A model generated the notes under the pieces. It did not search any database and was not told where the DNA came from. It worked only from the letters and a program-made list of their open reading frames with translations. Of a stretch of DNA of 64,000 bases, positions 24,026-35,780 are shown piece after piece. The translations under genes and the position numbers were made by a program. Source of the DNA: Clarkia xantiana subsp. parviflora (taxonomy: Eukaryota > Streptophyta > Magnoliopsida > Myrtales > Onagraceae); NCBI GenBank assembly GCA_036873135.1, contig JAPTYO010000003.1, positions 23,832,001-23,896,000 of the forward strand, given 5' to 3'. How positions within the stretch are numbered: the first letter of the stretch is position 1; each line of letters opens with the position of its first letter.

Positions 24026-25258
24026 TGTCGGGAGCTGAAGAAGGAAGTAGAGAAGCTTATCCAGAGGGGTAAGCTGAAGGAAATCGTGGGGGATTCGCGC
24101 TGCAAGCCCCATTCCCGATCTCGGTCGAGATCCAAATCTCGATCGAGGTCCCCAAGGAAGAGAAGGTCTGAAGCGGAGCCTTCGGAGGGCCCATCAGGGT
24201 CCCGACAGAAGAGGGTCATTAATGTGATCCATGGAGGGTTCGCTGCGGGAGGAGACACATCGTCTTCTCAGGAGCGTTACGCCAACCAGGTGCCCGTAGC
24301 AGTGGCCTTGGGAAAAAGGTCCCGGTCATGGACCTCGAAGGAGGAAATGGAGATTACCTTCTCGGCGAAGGATCTGGAGGGAGTAGAGACCCCCCACGAG
24401 GATGCCCTAGTCGTGACACTGGATGTAGGTGGATTCGAAATGAAGAGGATCCTCATTGATGGAGGAAGCTCCTCCGACATCCTCTTCTCCGACGCCCTGG
24501 AGCAGATGGGGAAGAAGAAGAAAGACCTACGGGAGGTTAACTTCCCGATGGTAGGATTTTGCGGCACAACCTCTTATCCGTTGGGGGTTATTACGCTGCC
24601 TGTGTGGTTCGGCAGTGGCTGGAAAATGGAGAAGAGAGATGTGGAATTCGTGGTGGTCGAATCCATAGGGACGTACAATGCGATTATTGGGAGAACCACC
24701 ATCAACCCGCTGATGGCAGTGGCCTCGACTGTCCATCAGAAAATGAAGTTCCCGACTGAGAATGGGGTCGGTGAAGTAAAAGGCGACCATGTGGCGTCGA
24801 GACGGTGTTATGTCAACGCCACAAGGAGATCGAGGAGGGAGGCTATGTCGGTTCTCCAGACAGACACTGATCCTCGAGAGGAGTTTGGGCGCCCCGCCCC
24901 CATGGAGGACCTAAAAGAAGTCGAGATAGATGGGCCCGAGAGGAGGGTAAAGATCGGATCCGCCCTAACCGAGGAAAGGGCTCAGGAGTTGATCGCGCTC
25001 TTGAAAGAATTCAAGGAGTTGTTTGCCTGGTCCCCGAGCGATATGCCAGGAATCAGCCGTGACGTGATCGAGCATGAACTGAATATCGACCCTACGATCA
25101 AGCCGATCGCGCAGAAGAGACGTCTGATGGGGACAGACAAGAGGATCGCAATCCAGCAGGAGGTTGGCAGGTTGCTCGACGCTGGGTTCATTAGGGAGAT
25201 CCGATTCCAGACTTGGGTAGCCAACCCAGTGCTGGTGAGGAAAAGCAACGGGAAGTGA
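24026..25258 (+). pseudogene. Gypsy protease and start of reverse transcriptase, ended by TGA
   Basis: This segment continues the gag frame. An Arg/Ser-rich linker (about 24105-24165) is followed by the aspartic protease with motif ILIDGGSSSDILF, the DGG variant usual in this lineage, and by YNAIIGRTTINPL. The reverse-transcriptase N-terminus follows (FAWSPSDMPGISRDVIEHEL, then VGRLLDAGFIREI). TGA at 25256-25258 falls where related elements have the Trp of the segment joining to MCVDFRDLNKACPKD, so it is probably a point mutation. The protein would process the polyprotein inside the particle. Confidence 0.88.
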
Positions 25259-26998
25259 CGGATGTGTGTCGACTTCCGCGACCTGAACAAGGCTTGCCCG
25301 AAGGACTGTTATCCGCTCCCGCGGATCGACCAATTGGTGGATGCTACATCGGGGCATGAGCTGCTAAGCTTTATGGATGCTTATTCTGGTTATAACCATA
25401 TAAAGATGGCGAAAAAGGATGCCCCACACACCGCCTTCTACGCTGACAGTGAAGTCTTCCAGTACGATGTCATGCCTTTCGGCCTGGTGAATGCGGGGGC
25501 GACCTATCAGAGAATGGTGAACAAGCTGTTCGGGGATATGCTTGGAACTACCATGGAAGCCTATGTAGATGACATGTTGGTGAAGTCCCGACGAGCATCG
25601 GACCACGTTGGTAACTTGGCAATGGCCTTCGAGAGGATGAGGCTCCACCAAGTCCGCCTGAATCCAGCCAAATGTGCCTTCGGAGTACATTCAGGGAAGT
25701 TCTTAGGCTTCATGGTGAGCCAGAGGGGGATCGAGGTGAATCCCGAAAAACTAAGGGCGATAGAGGAGATGCAGTCCCCGACAAACCATAGGGAGGTGCA
25801 AGTGCTGAACGGTCGACTGGCTTCGATGAATCGCTTCCTATCCAAGGCAAGCGACCGGGCGATGCCATTTTTCAATGTGCTGAGGGCCAACCGACAGTTC
25901 GAATGGACCGCCGAATGTGAGGAGGCGTTCCAAGCGCTCAAACAACATCTCCGCACCCTCCCACCACTAGCAAAGCCAGCTCCAGGCGAGCCGCTCTATC
26001 TTTACTTGGCTGTTTCTTCGTTTGCAATAAGCTCTGTTTTAGTTAAAGCTGTCGAGGGCAATCAAATCCCCGTCTATTATGTAAGCAAGGCGTTTGCCAA
26101 GAGTGAAATGAATTACCCTCCGATTGAGAAGTACCTCTTTGCGTTGATTATTACCGCTAGAAAGTTACGGCCTTACTTCCATGCGCATGAAATTACGGTG
26201 TTGACTGATCAGCCATTGAAACACTTCTTGAACCGGCCTGATGCGTCGGGGAGACTAGTAAAGTGGGCCGTGGAACTTAGCGAGTTTCGGATTCATTTCG
26301 CTCCGAGAACAGCTATCAAAGGGCAGGCATTGGCCGACTTTATAGTTGAATCTACTGTTCCCGATCCTGAAGCAACGGAAACAGTAGAGGGGGCAACCGG
26401 GAATACTGAAGAGGTCCCGACGGCGGAGCAGTCGGAACAGCCAAATAAGGAGAACACCTGGGAGTTGTACACGGATGGCTCCTCAAGCTCGGATGGATCC
26501 GGTGCGGGGTTCGTATTGATTCCGCCAGGCGGGGCGGAGCCACTTCGATATGCATTGGCCCTAACATTTAGAGCCACCAATAACGAGGCGGAGTATGAGG
26601 CTCTTATAACGGGGCTGAAAATCGCAAAGGGCACTGGAATTGAACATTTGAAGGTGAAGTGTGATGCTAGCCTGATTGTAAATCAGGTCCGGGGGCAGTA
26701 TGGAGCAAAGAACCCGATCATGAAGAAGTACCTTCAGGAAGCTCGGACCTTGAAGGAGAGCTTCAAAAGCTTTGATATCGAGGCAATTCCGAGGGGAGAG
26801 AATGTAGAGGCTGATGCCTTGAGCAAATTTGCCTTTGGGGGCACCTTTGGAAGAGAGTCGGAAGGTACACTTCTTGGAGAAGATGATTCTATCGACCACC
26901 GATCCGTCGGAGGTGTGCGCCATCGGAACGGGATCGAAGGAAGAACCCACTTGGATGACCCCGATAATCGCGTACTTAACTACGGGGGCACTCCCTGA
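25259..26998 (+). pseudogene. Gypsy reverse transcriptase and two RNase H domains
   Basis: Reverse transcriptase motifs run in order: CVDFRDLNKACPKDCYPLPR, MDAYSGYNHIKM, TAFYADSEVFQYDVMPFGL and the catalytic YVDDMLVKS (about 25561). The first RNase H region contains PVYYVSKAF and LTDQPLKHFL. A second RNase H follows at about 26450-26820 with WELYTDGSSSSDGSGAGFV and NNEAEYEALITGL, ending VEADALSKFAF. A dual RNase H is a hallmark of the Tat lineage. The reading frame shifts at the G run 26837-26841, and this frame then stops at 26998 while the integrase continues in another frame. Function in an intact copy would be conversion of RNA to DNA in the cytoplasmic particle. Confidence 0.9.
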
Positions 26999-28220
26999 AG
27001 ATAAAGTGGCAGCGGAGCGACTGCGACGAATGTCAATTAATTACGCGATGGTGGATAACCAGTTGTACAAGAAGGGTCTGCTTTCGACTCCTTTCTTGAA
27101 ATGCGTGGCCGAACCCGATACGACTCGGATTCTGAGGGAGTTGCATGAAGGAGTCGCGGCATGTCACGAAGGCGCTCGGTCTATCCTGAGGAAGGCGCTG
27201 AACTTGGGATATTATTGGCCCACGATGAATAAGGAAGCAACGGCGCTTGTCCGATCCTGTGACGCGTGTCAGAGATATGCTCCGAATATCACAGCCCCCG
27301 CTGCCGATTTGATGCCCATTGGGAGTGCTTGGCCCTTCGCGCAGTGGGGCATTGACCTGGTGGGACCCCTTCCGAAAGCAAAAGGCCAGTGCACACATTT
27401 GCTTGTCGCGATTGACTACTTCTCGAAGTGGATCGAGGCTAAGCCGTTAGCCAAGACAACAGCGGGACATATTATCAAGTTCCTTCAGACCCGAATTTTG
27501 TCGAGATATGGGGTGCCGAAGGTGATAATCAGCGACAATGGTCCTCCGTTTAATGGGGCCCAGGTGGAGAAGTTCCTGGACGAGTTTGGTATCGAGCATC
27601 GGACAGCATCCGTCCATCACGCTCAGACCAATGGGCAGGTGGAGGCTACCAACAAAATCGTGATGAAGGGTTTGAAGAAGAGGGTCTATGCTTTGGACGG
27701 AAAATGGCTGGACGAACTGGAGAACGTGTTGTGGGCGGTCCGAACGACACCCAAGCGGTCAACAGGTGAAACCCCGTTTGCACTTGTTTATGGGACGGAG
27801 GCGGTCGCTCCCGTGGAAATCGCTGTGGCGTCCCATCGGACCAGAAGCTATGAGCCCTCGACAAGTCCAGAAAGAGCCAGGATAGGACCTTTGACGAATG
27901 ACGAAACAAGGCGCCTGGAGTTATCCTTGCTAGAGGAAAAACGACTGGAGGCCGACATAGTGCAAGCTCGGATGCGCTTGGCGACGGCCAGGTACTATAA
28001 TCGGAAGGTCAAGTCGCGACAGTTCTACGCGGGAGAACTGGTCCTGCGTCGGAATGAGTTCGCCCTACAAGATCGGATCAACAAGATGTCCCCGAAATGG
28101 GAAGGGCCTTACAAGATCGTAGGCATGCCGGCCTCGAATGCTTATAAGTTAGAAGACCTCGATGGCAATGTATTAAGAAACACCTTTAGTGGTGAACATC
28201 TGAATAAATGTCATGTTTGA
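26842..28220 (+). pseudogene. Gypsy integrase, out of frame with upstream pol
   Basis: About 455 residues. The zinc-binding HHCC module reads LHEGVAACHEGARSIL, then CDACQRYAP. The catalytic core has the first Asp in WGIDLVGPLP, the second in VIISDNGPPF, and the Glu in TNGQVEATNK. The C-terminal part holds GELVLRRN and WEGPYKIV, and no chromodomain is visible. The domain itself is uninterrupted. It is separated from reverse transcriptase by the frame change near 26837-26841. In an intact element it would insert the cDNA into nuclear DNA. Confidence 0.9.
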
Positions 28221-28349
28221 CAAATAAGTCGTCCGTAGAGGCGCAAAGATGTAATTAAGTCGCCCTGAGTGGTGCATGCTATGTAAAAGACATCGATCAA
28301 TAAAGAGGTTACTTCTGATCAAAGTATTCCTAAGTTGTTCTCGATACAT

Positions 28350-28510
28350 AAAAAGCGTCATTGGACGTCCGAAAAATCCTTAAGTTTTTAAGGTTCGATT
28401 AAAAAGCGTCATAGGACGTCCGAAAAATCCTTAAGTTTTTAAGGTTCGATTAAAAAGCGTCTTAGGACGACGGAAAGCCTTAAGGTTCTTAGGGTCCGAT
28501 AAAAGCGTTA
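28350..28510 (+). repeat. 51-52-bp tandem repeat in Gypsy 3' region
   Basis: Three units beginning aaaagcgtc and including aatccttaagtttttaagg, plus the start of a fourth. The third unit is diverged. Such short tandem arrays are common in the 3' untranslated part of Tat elements. Confidence 0.85.
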
Positions 28511-28621
28511 TGAAGAACATAATGTAATCGGAAATGATATTAATAAAAGGCTCGAAGGCCTAAGAGGTTCAATACAAGAGAGATAATGATGAAGGACTAC
28601 AAGGACTTAAGTTATAAAATA

Positions 28622-31402
28622 TTAAGCTCGGTCCTCGGATGCCTTAGGGTCGGATGCTGGATTTTCAGAGGGCTTCGGAGAGGTAGGATCGGAGGGATCT
28701 GCAGGGGGGTCGTCGGCATCTTCGGAGGAACTCTCCGACGGGAGGCTAAAGTACCTTTCTGCGGCTCGGCCGAGAATCTTGGACTTCCTCAGGTCGATGG
28801 AGTCCCCGTAAGTTTCGTTAAGCTCTTCGACAATGTCAAGGAAGGCATTCTGCAAGTCTTCCTGACAATGCTTCGCCGCATCCGCTTTGAAGTCCTCCGA
28901 GCTCCGATATTCTTCGCGGCCCTGGACCTTCGCGTTTGCTATTTGGGCGGAACGGTCCGCCTTTTCCTCCTCCAGCTCCGCGATAGCCCTTTGCTTCTCA
29001 AGCTTCAGCCGATCAGCAGTTTCCTTCAATTCCGCTTTATCAAAGGCGGCCTGATTCCGATCGGGTAGGGCCGTTTGCTGCTCCCGCCTAAGCGAGCTCT
29101 CAAGGCTTTGAATCCGCATTTGCTGGGATTGAGCCTCTTGAACAAGCTTGGCCTTACCCTCCTCAGCCTGCTGCCTACCTTCTTCGGCTTGCCTTCTGCC
29201 CTCTTCCGCTCGGAGTCTTGACGCCTCGGAGGTGGCCAGGTCCTCCTGGAGCTTAGTCAAGCTCTCGATGTTGGAGTTGGCCCGTTCTTGCTCCAAAGCC
29301 TCCTGCAGGGACAGGATGTAGCCGAAGCAACGATCCTGGTCCGCCATTTCCTGAGGACAAATATAGCTTAGTATTTGATAGTCGGAATACTTTCAGATGA
29401 GTAAAAGCAAAGTATAACCTACCTCTACCCGACGGACGGCCATTTGACGGATGTCCGCCTTGATGTCCTCCCCTTCCAGTGAAAGGGGACGCCTCAGTGA
29501 TGGTGGGATCGAGCCTGACATCAAGTGCAAGGCCAAGTTCTCCTCCTGGCACCCCCGATGTAGAGAAATCTCCTGCAGAGACTCCACCGGTTTCCAAGGC
29601 TCCGCACTCTGGTCCGAGGAGAAGGCCTGGTAATAGTCTCCATCCAAGGGGAATGGAGGTACTACCAGACGGGCTCCCCCATCTTCACTTGTCCGAGCTT
29701 CGGGGGTCGCGCTCCTAACAGGTGCCGATGTTAGCGCGAGGGGGAGTGGGGACGTCTCCTTAACAGATGACTCAGCAGGAGTCGGCCTCGATTTTCGTCG
29801 GAGGACTAGGCCTTCCTCCTCAGCTTGGTCCTCGGAGAGGGAGTCCTCCAAGTTGACCACCCGACTGAATTGGCCACGGACTTCTGTCGGGGCATCATCT
29901 ACCCCCGGCTCCGCTGCAGGCACGGGGTCTGAGGCAGATGCAGTAGGTGCGACGTCCGTGTGACCTGCAGCGGGACGAACAAGGTGAGGAAGATTATTGA
30001 TATCGGTATACCAAAATAGACAACGCTCCACATATTCCTCGCAGCCGAAAAAGTTGTAATAACCCGCTTCGAGGACGTGTGGAGTTTCCCCTCGAAGGAC
30101 GAGCTTGACGTCCCTGATCCGCCCTTCCATGTCGGGGGCCTGAAGGTCCTGAGGAACCAACTGTCTATATCTTTTTATAGCACGAAAAACTTCCTTACCT
30201 TCCTTTTCGGAGCGGACGCCGAAGGCGGCCCTAACCACGTCCGCATTAGTCTGCTCCTCGGGTGTGGGGGCAGACCTCGATGCCTCGGAGGTCTTCTTCT
30301 TCTTCTGAGACGGCTCCGACGCGTCGGAGGACTTTCTCCTGGACGATGACTTCTTCTTACGTTTCAGCGAGTGGGAGGCATCGGTATCCTCCTGAAACAG
30401 ATGGGCGGTCAGCGATGATCGATGGGCTGTAAGCAATGAAAACAAGAAATAATTAGAAGATTACCCAGAAAATTACATTGGAACGGCCATCACGAATTTT
30501 TCCCCCGGCTCGGGGATCAATCAGCATGATGGAAATTTTTATCCGTTGTCGGTCAGTAACAGAAGTGGCCTCGAAGGGCTGATAACCCTCCTCCCAGCGA
30601 CGGGCTTGGATGAGCATCAAAGCCCTCTTAGTCTGTTCCGACCATTTACGGAAGGGCACAGGAGGGTCAGCTTCTACGGCGGTCTTCGGCCATTCGATGG
30701 GACCAGGCTTGATGAAAAAGTACTGTTCTTTCCAGTTGGCATTGTCATGCCCCTTGTCGTGGATGATGGCCCGTTCCTTGCAAATCCTCCAGGACACCTT
30801 CCTATCCCAACCCATCTCCTTATATTGCTCGTCGGTCCCCTCGGGTTGGCGGGGGGTAAAGGAGCAGATCCCATCTTTGTTGCAGGTCATCTTATAGAGG
30901 ACCCGCCAGAGCTCCAGAGTATAGCTCCAGTCCTCTTTGTTAAGATCACACCACACTTGAAAGGCAATCCATGTGCGGATTGCGTGTGGAGAGAAGGTCG
31001 TGGGGTAAGTCTTGTAGTGGTTACATAGCTCCACCCAACTCGGACAAAACGGGAGTCGGATTCCCGCACGGATCTGCCCTGGGGAGATGAACACCTCGCC
31101 TTCATTAGGGAGTGTAACCAGGGTTTCGCGAGGATTGAATTTGAATTGCTCATAGGGATAGCGAGCCCCGAAGGAGGATTCGAAGATACCACCTTCTCGG
31201 CAAGCCCTATTGTAGTTAATAGGTGCAAGCGAGTTCTTGAGATACTTGAAGACAAAAGGTGGTCCATCATGGGAAGACCCGCTGTTGGTGGCAGATCCCT
31301 CGGCTGAAAATCGTCGATGGAAGGAAGGAGGGGAAATTGAAACCTAAGAAGATCAAAAATGGAGGAAAAAATGGTAATAAGGTGAAAAATCTTACCAGAC
31401 AT
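28622..31402 (-). CDS. Antisense spliced gene of Gypsy element, ~847-residue protein
   Basis: Four exons on the minus strand join in one open frame: 31402-31396, 31303-30465, 30391-29423 and 29350-28622. The introns are short, AT-richer and GT-AG (donors gtaaga, gtaatc, gtaggt). Residues about 95-280 carry the fold typical of the plant family 'putative gypsy type transposon' (Transposase_28, PF04195): EVFISPGQIRAGIRLPFCPS, FSPHAIRTWIAFQVWCDLNK, WRVLYKMTCNKDG and WKEQYFFIKPG. A Lys/Ser-rich stretch (KRKKKSSSRRKSSDASEPSQ) could be a nuclear signal. An acidic linker follows, then a long Glu/Ala/Gln-rich coiled coil in exon 4, and a Ser/Pro/Asp tail. Antisense additional ORFs are known in Tat elements; their function is not. 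No stop or frame break was seen, unlike the sense frames. Confidence 0.75.
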
Positions 31403-31536
31403 GGTGACTGAAGTCTTGATCGGAAAAGTTTGAGTGCTTGAAGCGCCGGTGAAAACTTGAAGTATGGAGGATCAAGGCTCTTGGGATCGCAGAGAAGAAG
31501 GAGTAGAGGAAAAGTGAAACAATGTCTGGGTTTAGG

Positions 31537-31545
31537 GTTTTATAA
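31537..31545 (-). promoter_or_regulatory. Likely TATA box of antisense gene
   Basis: The minus strand reads ttataaaaccctaaaccc about 140 bp upstream of the antisense ATG. A TATAAAA box next to a telo-box-like aaccctaaa motif is a common plant promoter arrangement. Confidence 0.6.
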
Positions 31546-31976
31546 GAGAAGGAAGAGAGAACTGAAGGGGCGGGCAATCTGAGCCATAGAATTCAAAACG
31601 ATTCAATCGGAATCGTCCAAAGTGAAACGTGCTAATCTGAAGAAGGCGAAACGATTTTGATTTGAACCGTCGGGACGCATGGAAGACAGATAAGACAGGA
31701 ATGATGACGTACCGTGGTGGTTGAAAAGTGCTTTTTCAGAAAGCAGGCGTGCAGAACCCGAGGCGTTCCTTCACCTTCTATCAGCATTTAATGCTGGTCT
31801 GATCGAGAAATCCTCTCGAATCCAAGCAGGATCCCAAAAGATCTTGAAGAGATCCGAGGCAAAGGCCTCCGACGAAAGCAGGGCAAAGGCCTCCGATGTT
31901 TTAAATAAAGACCCCCGACAGGGATGTTGAAGGGTCCGATATTGGAAGACGCGACGCACTATAAGTCCCTCACGTC

Positions 31977-31987
31977 TTGGGGGCAAA
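31977..31987 (+). other. Polypurine tract of Gypsy element
   Basis: The sequence ttgggggcaaa lies directly before the 3' LTR, where plus-strand DNA synthesis would be primed. Confidence 0.75.
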
Positions 31988-32636
31988 TGATGGGCCCCGG
32001 CTAAGGCCGTTAGGCCCCTTAACGATTGACAAACGGTGACTAGGCCCGTTGGGCTAGGAGCTGGGTTGCTGGAAGGCTAAGGGCTCCGACGGACGGAGGC
32101 CCCGGCATGGAATAGCCCCGAGTGAGTATAGCCTCGATAGGGGAAAGCCCCGAAGATATCGGACCTGGACGTGGTCGGTCCCGATATGGGAGTTGACACC
32201 ACTCCCCGACACCGAATCCTCAATGATGCAACTTGGGAGTCTCCGATAATGATCGAGACTCGCCAGTAAGAGCACAATCCCGGAAATCTCGCTATGATTA
32301 CAGTAGTGATATAATGGGCGAGATATGTGGGATACGTATAACTGTACAGATACGTGGCGAGATATACGGCGAGATATGTGGGATAGTGGATCACAATCCA
32401 ACCGCCTAATCAGGTAACTGGGATAGCCTTCCCCCTATAAAAGGAGGGAAGTTATCCCAGGTTAAGGTTACGTTTTTACACACATACACATACTGCTTGC
32501 TTGCCCTGTTGATCACCGTACTTACGTTAAGCATCGGAGAGGGATTCTGGGCCACCGCCCTCTATTCCCCTTCTGCAGGATTGCGAGGAGCTAAGGAATC
32601 CGTCACCGTAACCAGAGTTCCTGCCGTGATCCAACA
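31988..32636 (+). repeat. 3' LTR of Gypsy element
   Basis: 649 bp, the same length as the 5' LTR. Differences noted by eye are single bases, for example near offsets 180, 216 and 247 of the alignable start region. It is followed by the target duplication aatat. Confidence 0.97.
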
Positions 32637-32641
32637 AATAT

Positions 32642-33886
32642 TAAATCGCATTACGATGCACACTACAACAACACATACCAAATACTATAATATAATATTA
32701 CATTCCACATGACAGCACAACCAAACACTGCAATCTAACATTACATATGTAGCTCACATGCTTGCTATTTGTTCTAATCATATTCATCCCAAAAAATATA
32801 TACTCTTTAGTTCTAAATTTCTTACTCTTAATGATATATATATATAGTAATGCAAATTACTTTCGCATTATAAATTATAATTACACACATCCAAAAACGC
32901 GATCGTCATATTATTATATCAGTGCCTACTGCCTAGCTAGCTAGACTAATTTAATCGTATAACTTTTAGGTCATGAATCTCATGATATGATTTATCAGTC
33001 TCCCCACCAAAAAAATAAAATACTGTCGTTATTATTCTATTGACACGTGTAAATTCAACCCAACGCACCAAATAAACGCTGTGCATGGTGGTAACTACAA
33101 TATGTTTATACTTTATAGTATAGTGTATGCAAATGCAAATACAAATGCATCACTTTCGGTTCCCCATACCTCACCATTAATGAATGCATCCAATAATTCA
33201 AAGTGACCCACATTCGAGCTTTCTATATGAAAATATTATATATATATATATATAATACACACTAATTAAATGGAACAAATACAGTGCACTTAATTATTTT
33301 CATTTTTTTAATACTTAATTAATTATTATACTATTTATTGGAGTCACGTCTACAATATATCACGAATGAGATCAAGTTGCACCATAAGCAAACGGCCGAC
33401 ATGTGAGACTGTGGTATACGACATTTATTTCTTGTGTAATAGCGCGCGCAAATTGTGTCGTGCTTTCCCTAGACAAAGACAACTCCACATTGTTCCAAAA
33501 GTTAGGTTATATGGAATAAAAAAAATAGTTGAAATATAAATGCTCTATTATTCAGAGAGAATAGTGAGTTATATCATGATAATTATTTATTGTATGAAAT
33601 TTTATTTAGATAAAAACGAAATTATAATAGTTATTATTCTGCTCACACTTTAATTTGCACTATAATTTCGGTCTAAATTAAATTAATACACTAAAATAAC
33701 ATATTTATTTTCACATCACTAAAAATATATAATATTGTATGTAAATAGCTACTATATTTGTTTTCACATTAAAATCAGTTAATGAACAAAAGTAAAGTAG
33801 AAAAATAATCTTATTTGATAGTGATACTTAAAAGTAGAAAATGTTATATTAAATAGAAAAAATATTATACAGAAATTATAATAATA
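32642..33886. other. AT-rich intergenic DNA
   Basis: No gene. A TA microsatellite lies at about 33236-33255. Confidence 0.45.
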
Positions 33887-33915
33887 TTAGTTATTAACGC
33901 GTGCGTTGCACGCGT
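33887..33915 (-). mobile_element. Possible Helitron 3' terminus (minus strand)
   Basis: On the minus strand an 8-bp-stem hairpin (33915-33897, stem acgcgtgc, 3-base loop) is followed after about 6 bases by ctaa ending at 33887. The next base is T. A GC hairpin, then CTRR, then T is the signature of a Helitron 3' end. The matching 5' TC end to the right was not identified. Confidence 0.5.
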
Positions 33916-34572
33916 ATCTATCATCTAAATTACAAAATACATATTTTATGTTAAGCTTATTAATATTTATAATTAATCAAAATACAATATATGCAAGTTA
34001 ATTTCGTTGTGAGAAACGAATCAATGTGATAGAGAAGAACGACACAAAGTAATTGAAAACGTGAGAAATATAATAGGATAATTTAAGTACAAAATTAAAT
34101 ACTGTCTTCAGTTATAGTATTAAGTTAGCCTTACAGTTATATCTATGAATGAGTTGGGTCGAGCATTACGTGGGACATTGACGGCTCAGTTGTATCTAAC
34201 TCATTAACTTGAGGTGCCAAGATGTGAACTTATAATTAATCACTTAGATTCATCGATGGGCAAATTTGACCTATACAAACGTAATTATACACTTTTCATG
34301 CAAATTTATTCCATAATATCAACAAAGTTTATAACAGTAAAGAAAATTTTAAATCACAAAAATATAAAGTTTATACTTATAATTACAACTTATTTATTTA
34401 ACTACTAATTAGTTTGTACACAATGTGGTTGAATGGACAAATAGAAGAACTAAATTAATATAGTTTGAGTCCATAAATATTGGATGATGAGTAACATGTT
34501 ATCTGTAAGAGGTCAAACTTCAAGAACCACATTTGAGTTGTTATATATATATATATATGCGTGTGTGTGTGT

Positions 34573-34950
34573 GTTTTGGTAAGTGGTTGATCTATTTGAT
34601 AGAAAAATCTCAATGGGTGGAACATATATCTCTTGATCTCTATAATTCGTTGAATAAAAAAAAATACACGTATACCCGAAATTTGAACGGGATGAGTATG
34701 ATCAGTTTAACTTAAATTGATAGGAATGTTGAATTGAGAAGTTAATTATAATTACTATAACTTGTCGGCTAGGCGACCTTGAAAAAATAATTAATTTTAA
34801 TAATGATTTGGTAATAGTATTAAAGAAAAATGTGTCTATAAGGGCAAAATTATTAATTTTACAAAAATATAGTAATTAAAAATAATTTTTTTACTTAATA
34901 AATGAAAAGTTGCAAAAGGTATCTATTGGGGGTGAGGACCCAACACAAAT

Positions 34951-34982
<32 letters not shown>

Positions 34983-35355
34983 GTTTTGGTAAGTGGTTGA
35001 TCTATTTGATAGAAAAATCTCAATAGGTGGAACATATATCCATTGATCTCTATAATTCGTTGAATAAAAAAAAAATACATGTAGCCGAAATTTGAACGGG
35101 GTTAGTATGATCAGTTTAACTTAAATTGATAGGAATGTTGAATTGAGAAGTTAATTATAATTACTATGACTTGCCGGCTAAGCGACCTTGAAAAAATAAT
35201 TAATTTTAAATAATGATTTAGTAATAGTATTAAAGAAAAATGTGTCTATAAGGGCAAAATTATTAATTTTACAAAAATATAGTAATTAAAATAATATTTT
35301 TACTTAATAAATGAAAAGTTGCAAAATGTATTTATTGGGGGTGAGGACCCAACAC

Positions 35356-35395
<40 letters not shown>

Positions 35396-35780
35396 GTTTT
35401 GGCAAGTGGTTGATCTATTTGATAGAAAAATCTCAATAGGTGGAACATATATCCCTTGATCTCTATAATTCGTTGAATAAAAAAAATACATGTACCCGAA
35501 ATTTGAACGGGATGAGTATGATCAGTTTAACTTAAATTGATAGGAATGTTGAATTGAGAAGTTAATTATAATTACTATGACTTGCCGGATAAGCGACCTT
35601 GAAAAAATAATTAATTTTAAATAATGATTTGATAATAGTATTAAAGAAAAATGTGTCTATATGGGCAAAATTATTAATTTTACAAAAATATAGTAATTAA
35701 AAATATTTTTTTAACTTAATAAATGAAAAGTTGCAAAATGTGTCTATTGGGGGTGAGGACCCAACACAAATTATATATTG
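34573..35780 (+). repeat. Tandem array, three copies of ~410 bp
   Basis: Units start gttttggtaagtggttgatc at 34573, 34983 and 35395 (third variant gttttggcaag). Each ends ggtgaggacccaacacaaatt. The junctions between units are TA microsatellites of different length. The copies are highly similar. Open frames inside are short and not conserved between units as genes. Confidence 0.92.

Larger units (their letters stand above)
21857..32636 (+). mobile_element. Ty3/Gypsy LTR retrotransposon of Tat type, 10.78 kb
   Basis: Complete element flanked by the 5-bp target duplication aatat (21852-21856 and 32637-32641). The LTRs are each 649 bp (21857-22505 and 31988-32636), and I count about three mismatches between them, so the insertion is young. 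Order: LTR, primer-binding site, gag, protease, reverse transcriptase, RNase H, a second RNase H, integrase, a 51-bp tandem repeat, an antisense gene, purine tract, LTR. A second RNase H before integrase, and an extra antisense gene between pol and the 3' LTR, are known of the plant Tat lineage. The sense frames are broken at 24023, 25256 and about 26837. Its GC content is clearly higher than the flanking DNA. Confidence 0.97.

Noticed and set aside
22678..27909. Minus-strand open frames opposite gag and pol
   Set aside because: The plus strand encodes recognisable gag, protease, reverse transcriptase and integrase motifs. The opposite frames have none.
28586..30897. Plus-strand open frames over the Gypsy 3' region
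   Set aside because: The minus strand there has splice sites, phase continuity, domain motifs and a TATA box. The plus-strand frames are its shadows.
31530..31540. Telomere-like accctaaaccc
   Set aside because: A single telo-box next to a TATA box is a usual plant promoter motif, not an interstitial telomere.
34573..35780. Possible CRISPR-like array
   Set aside because: The repeats are ~410 bp with no unique spacers. This is a eukaryotic tandem duplication.
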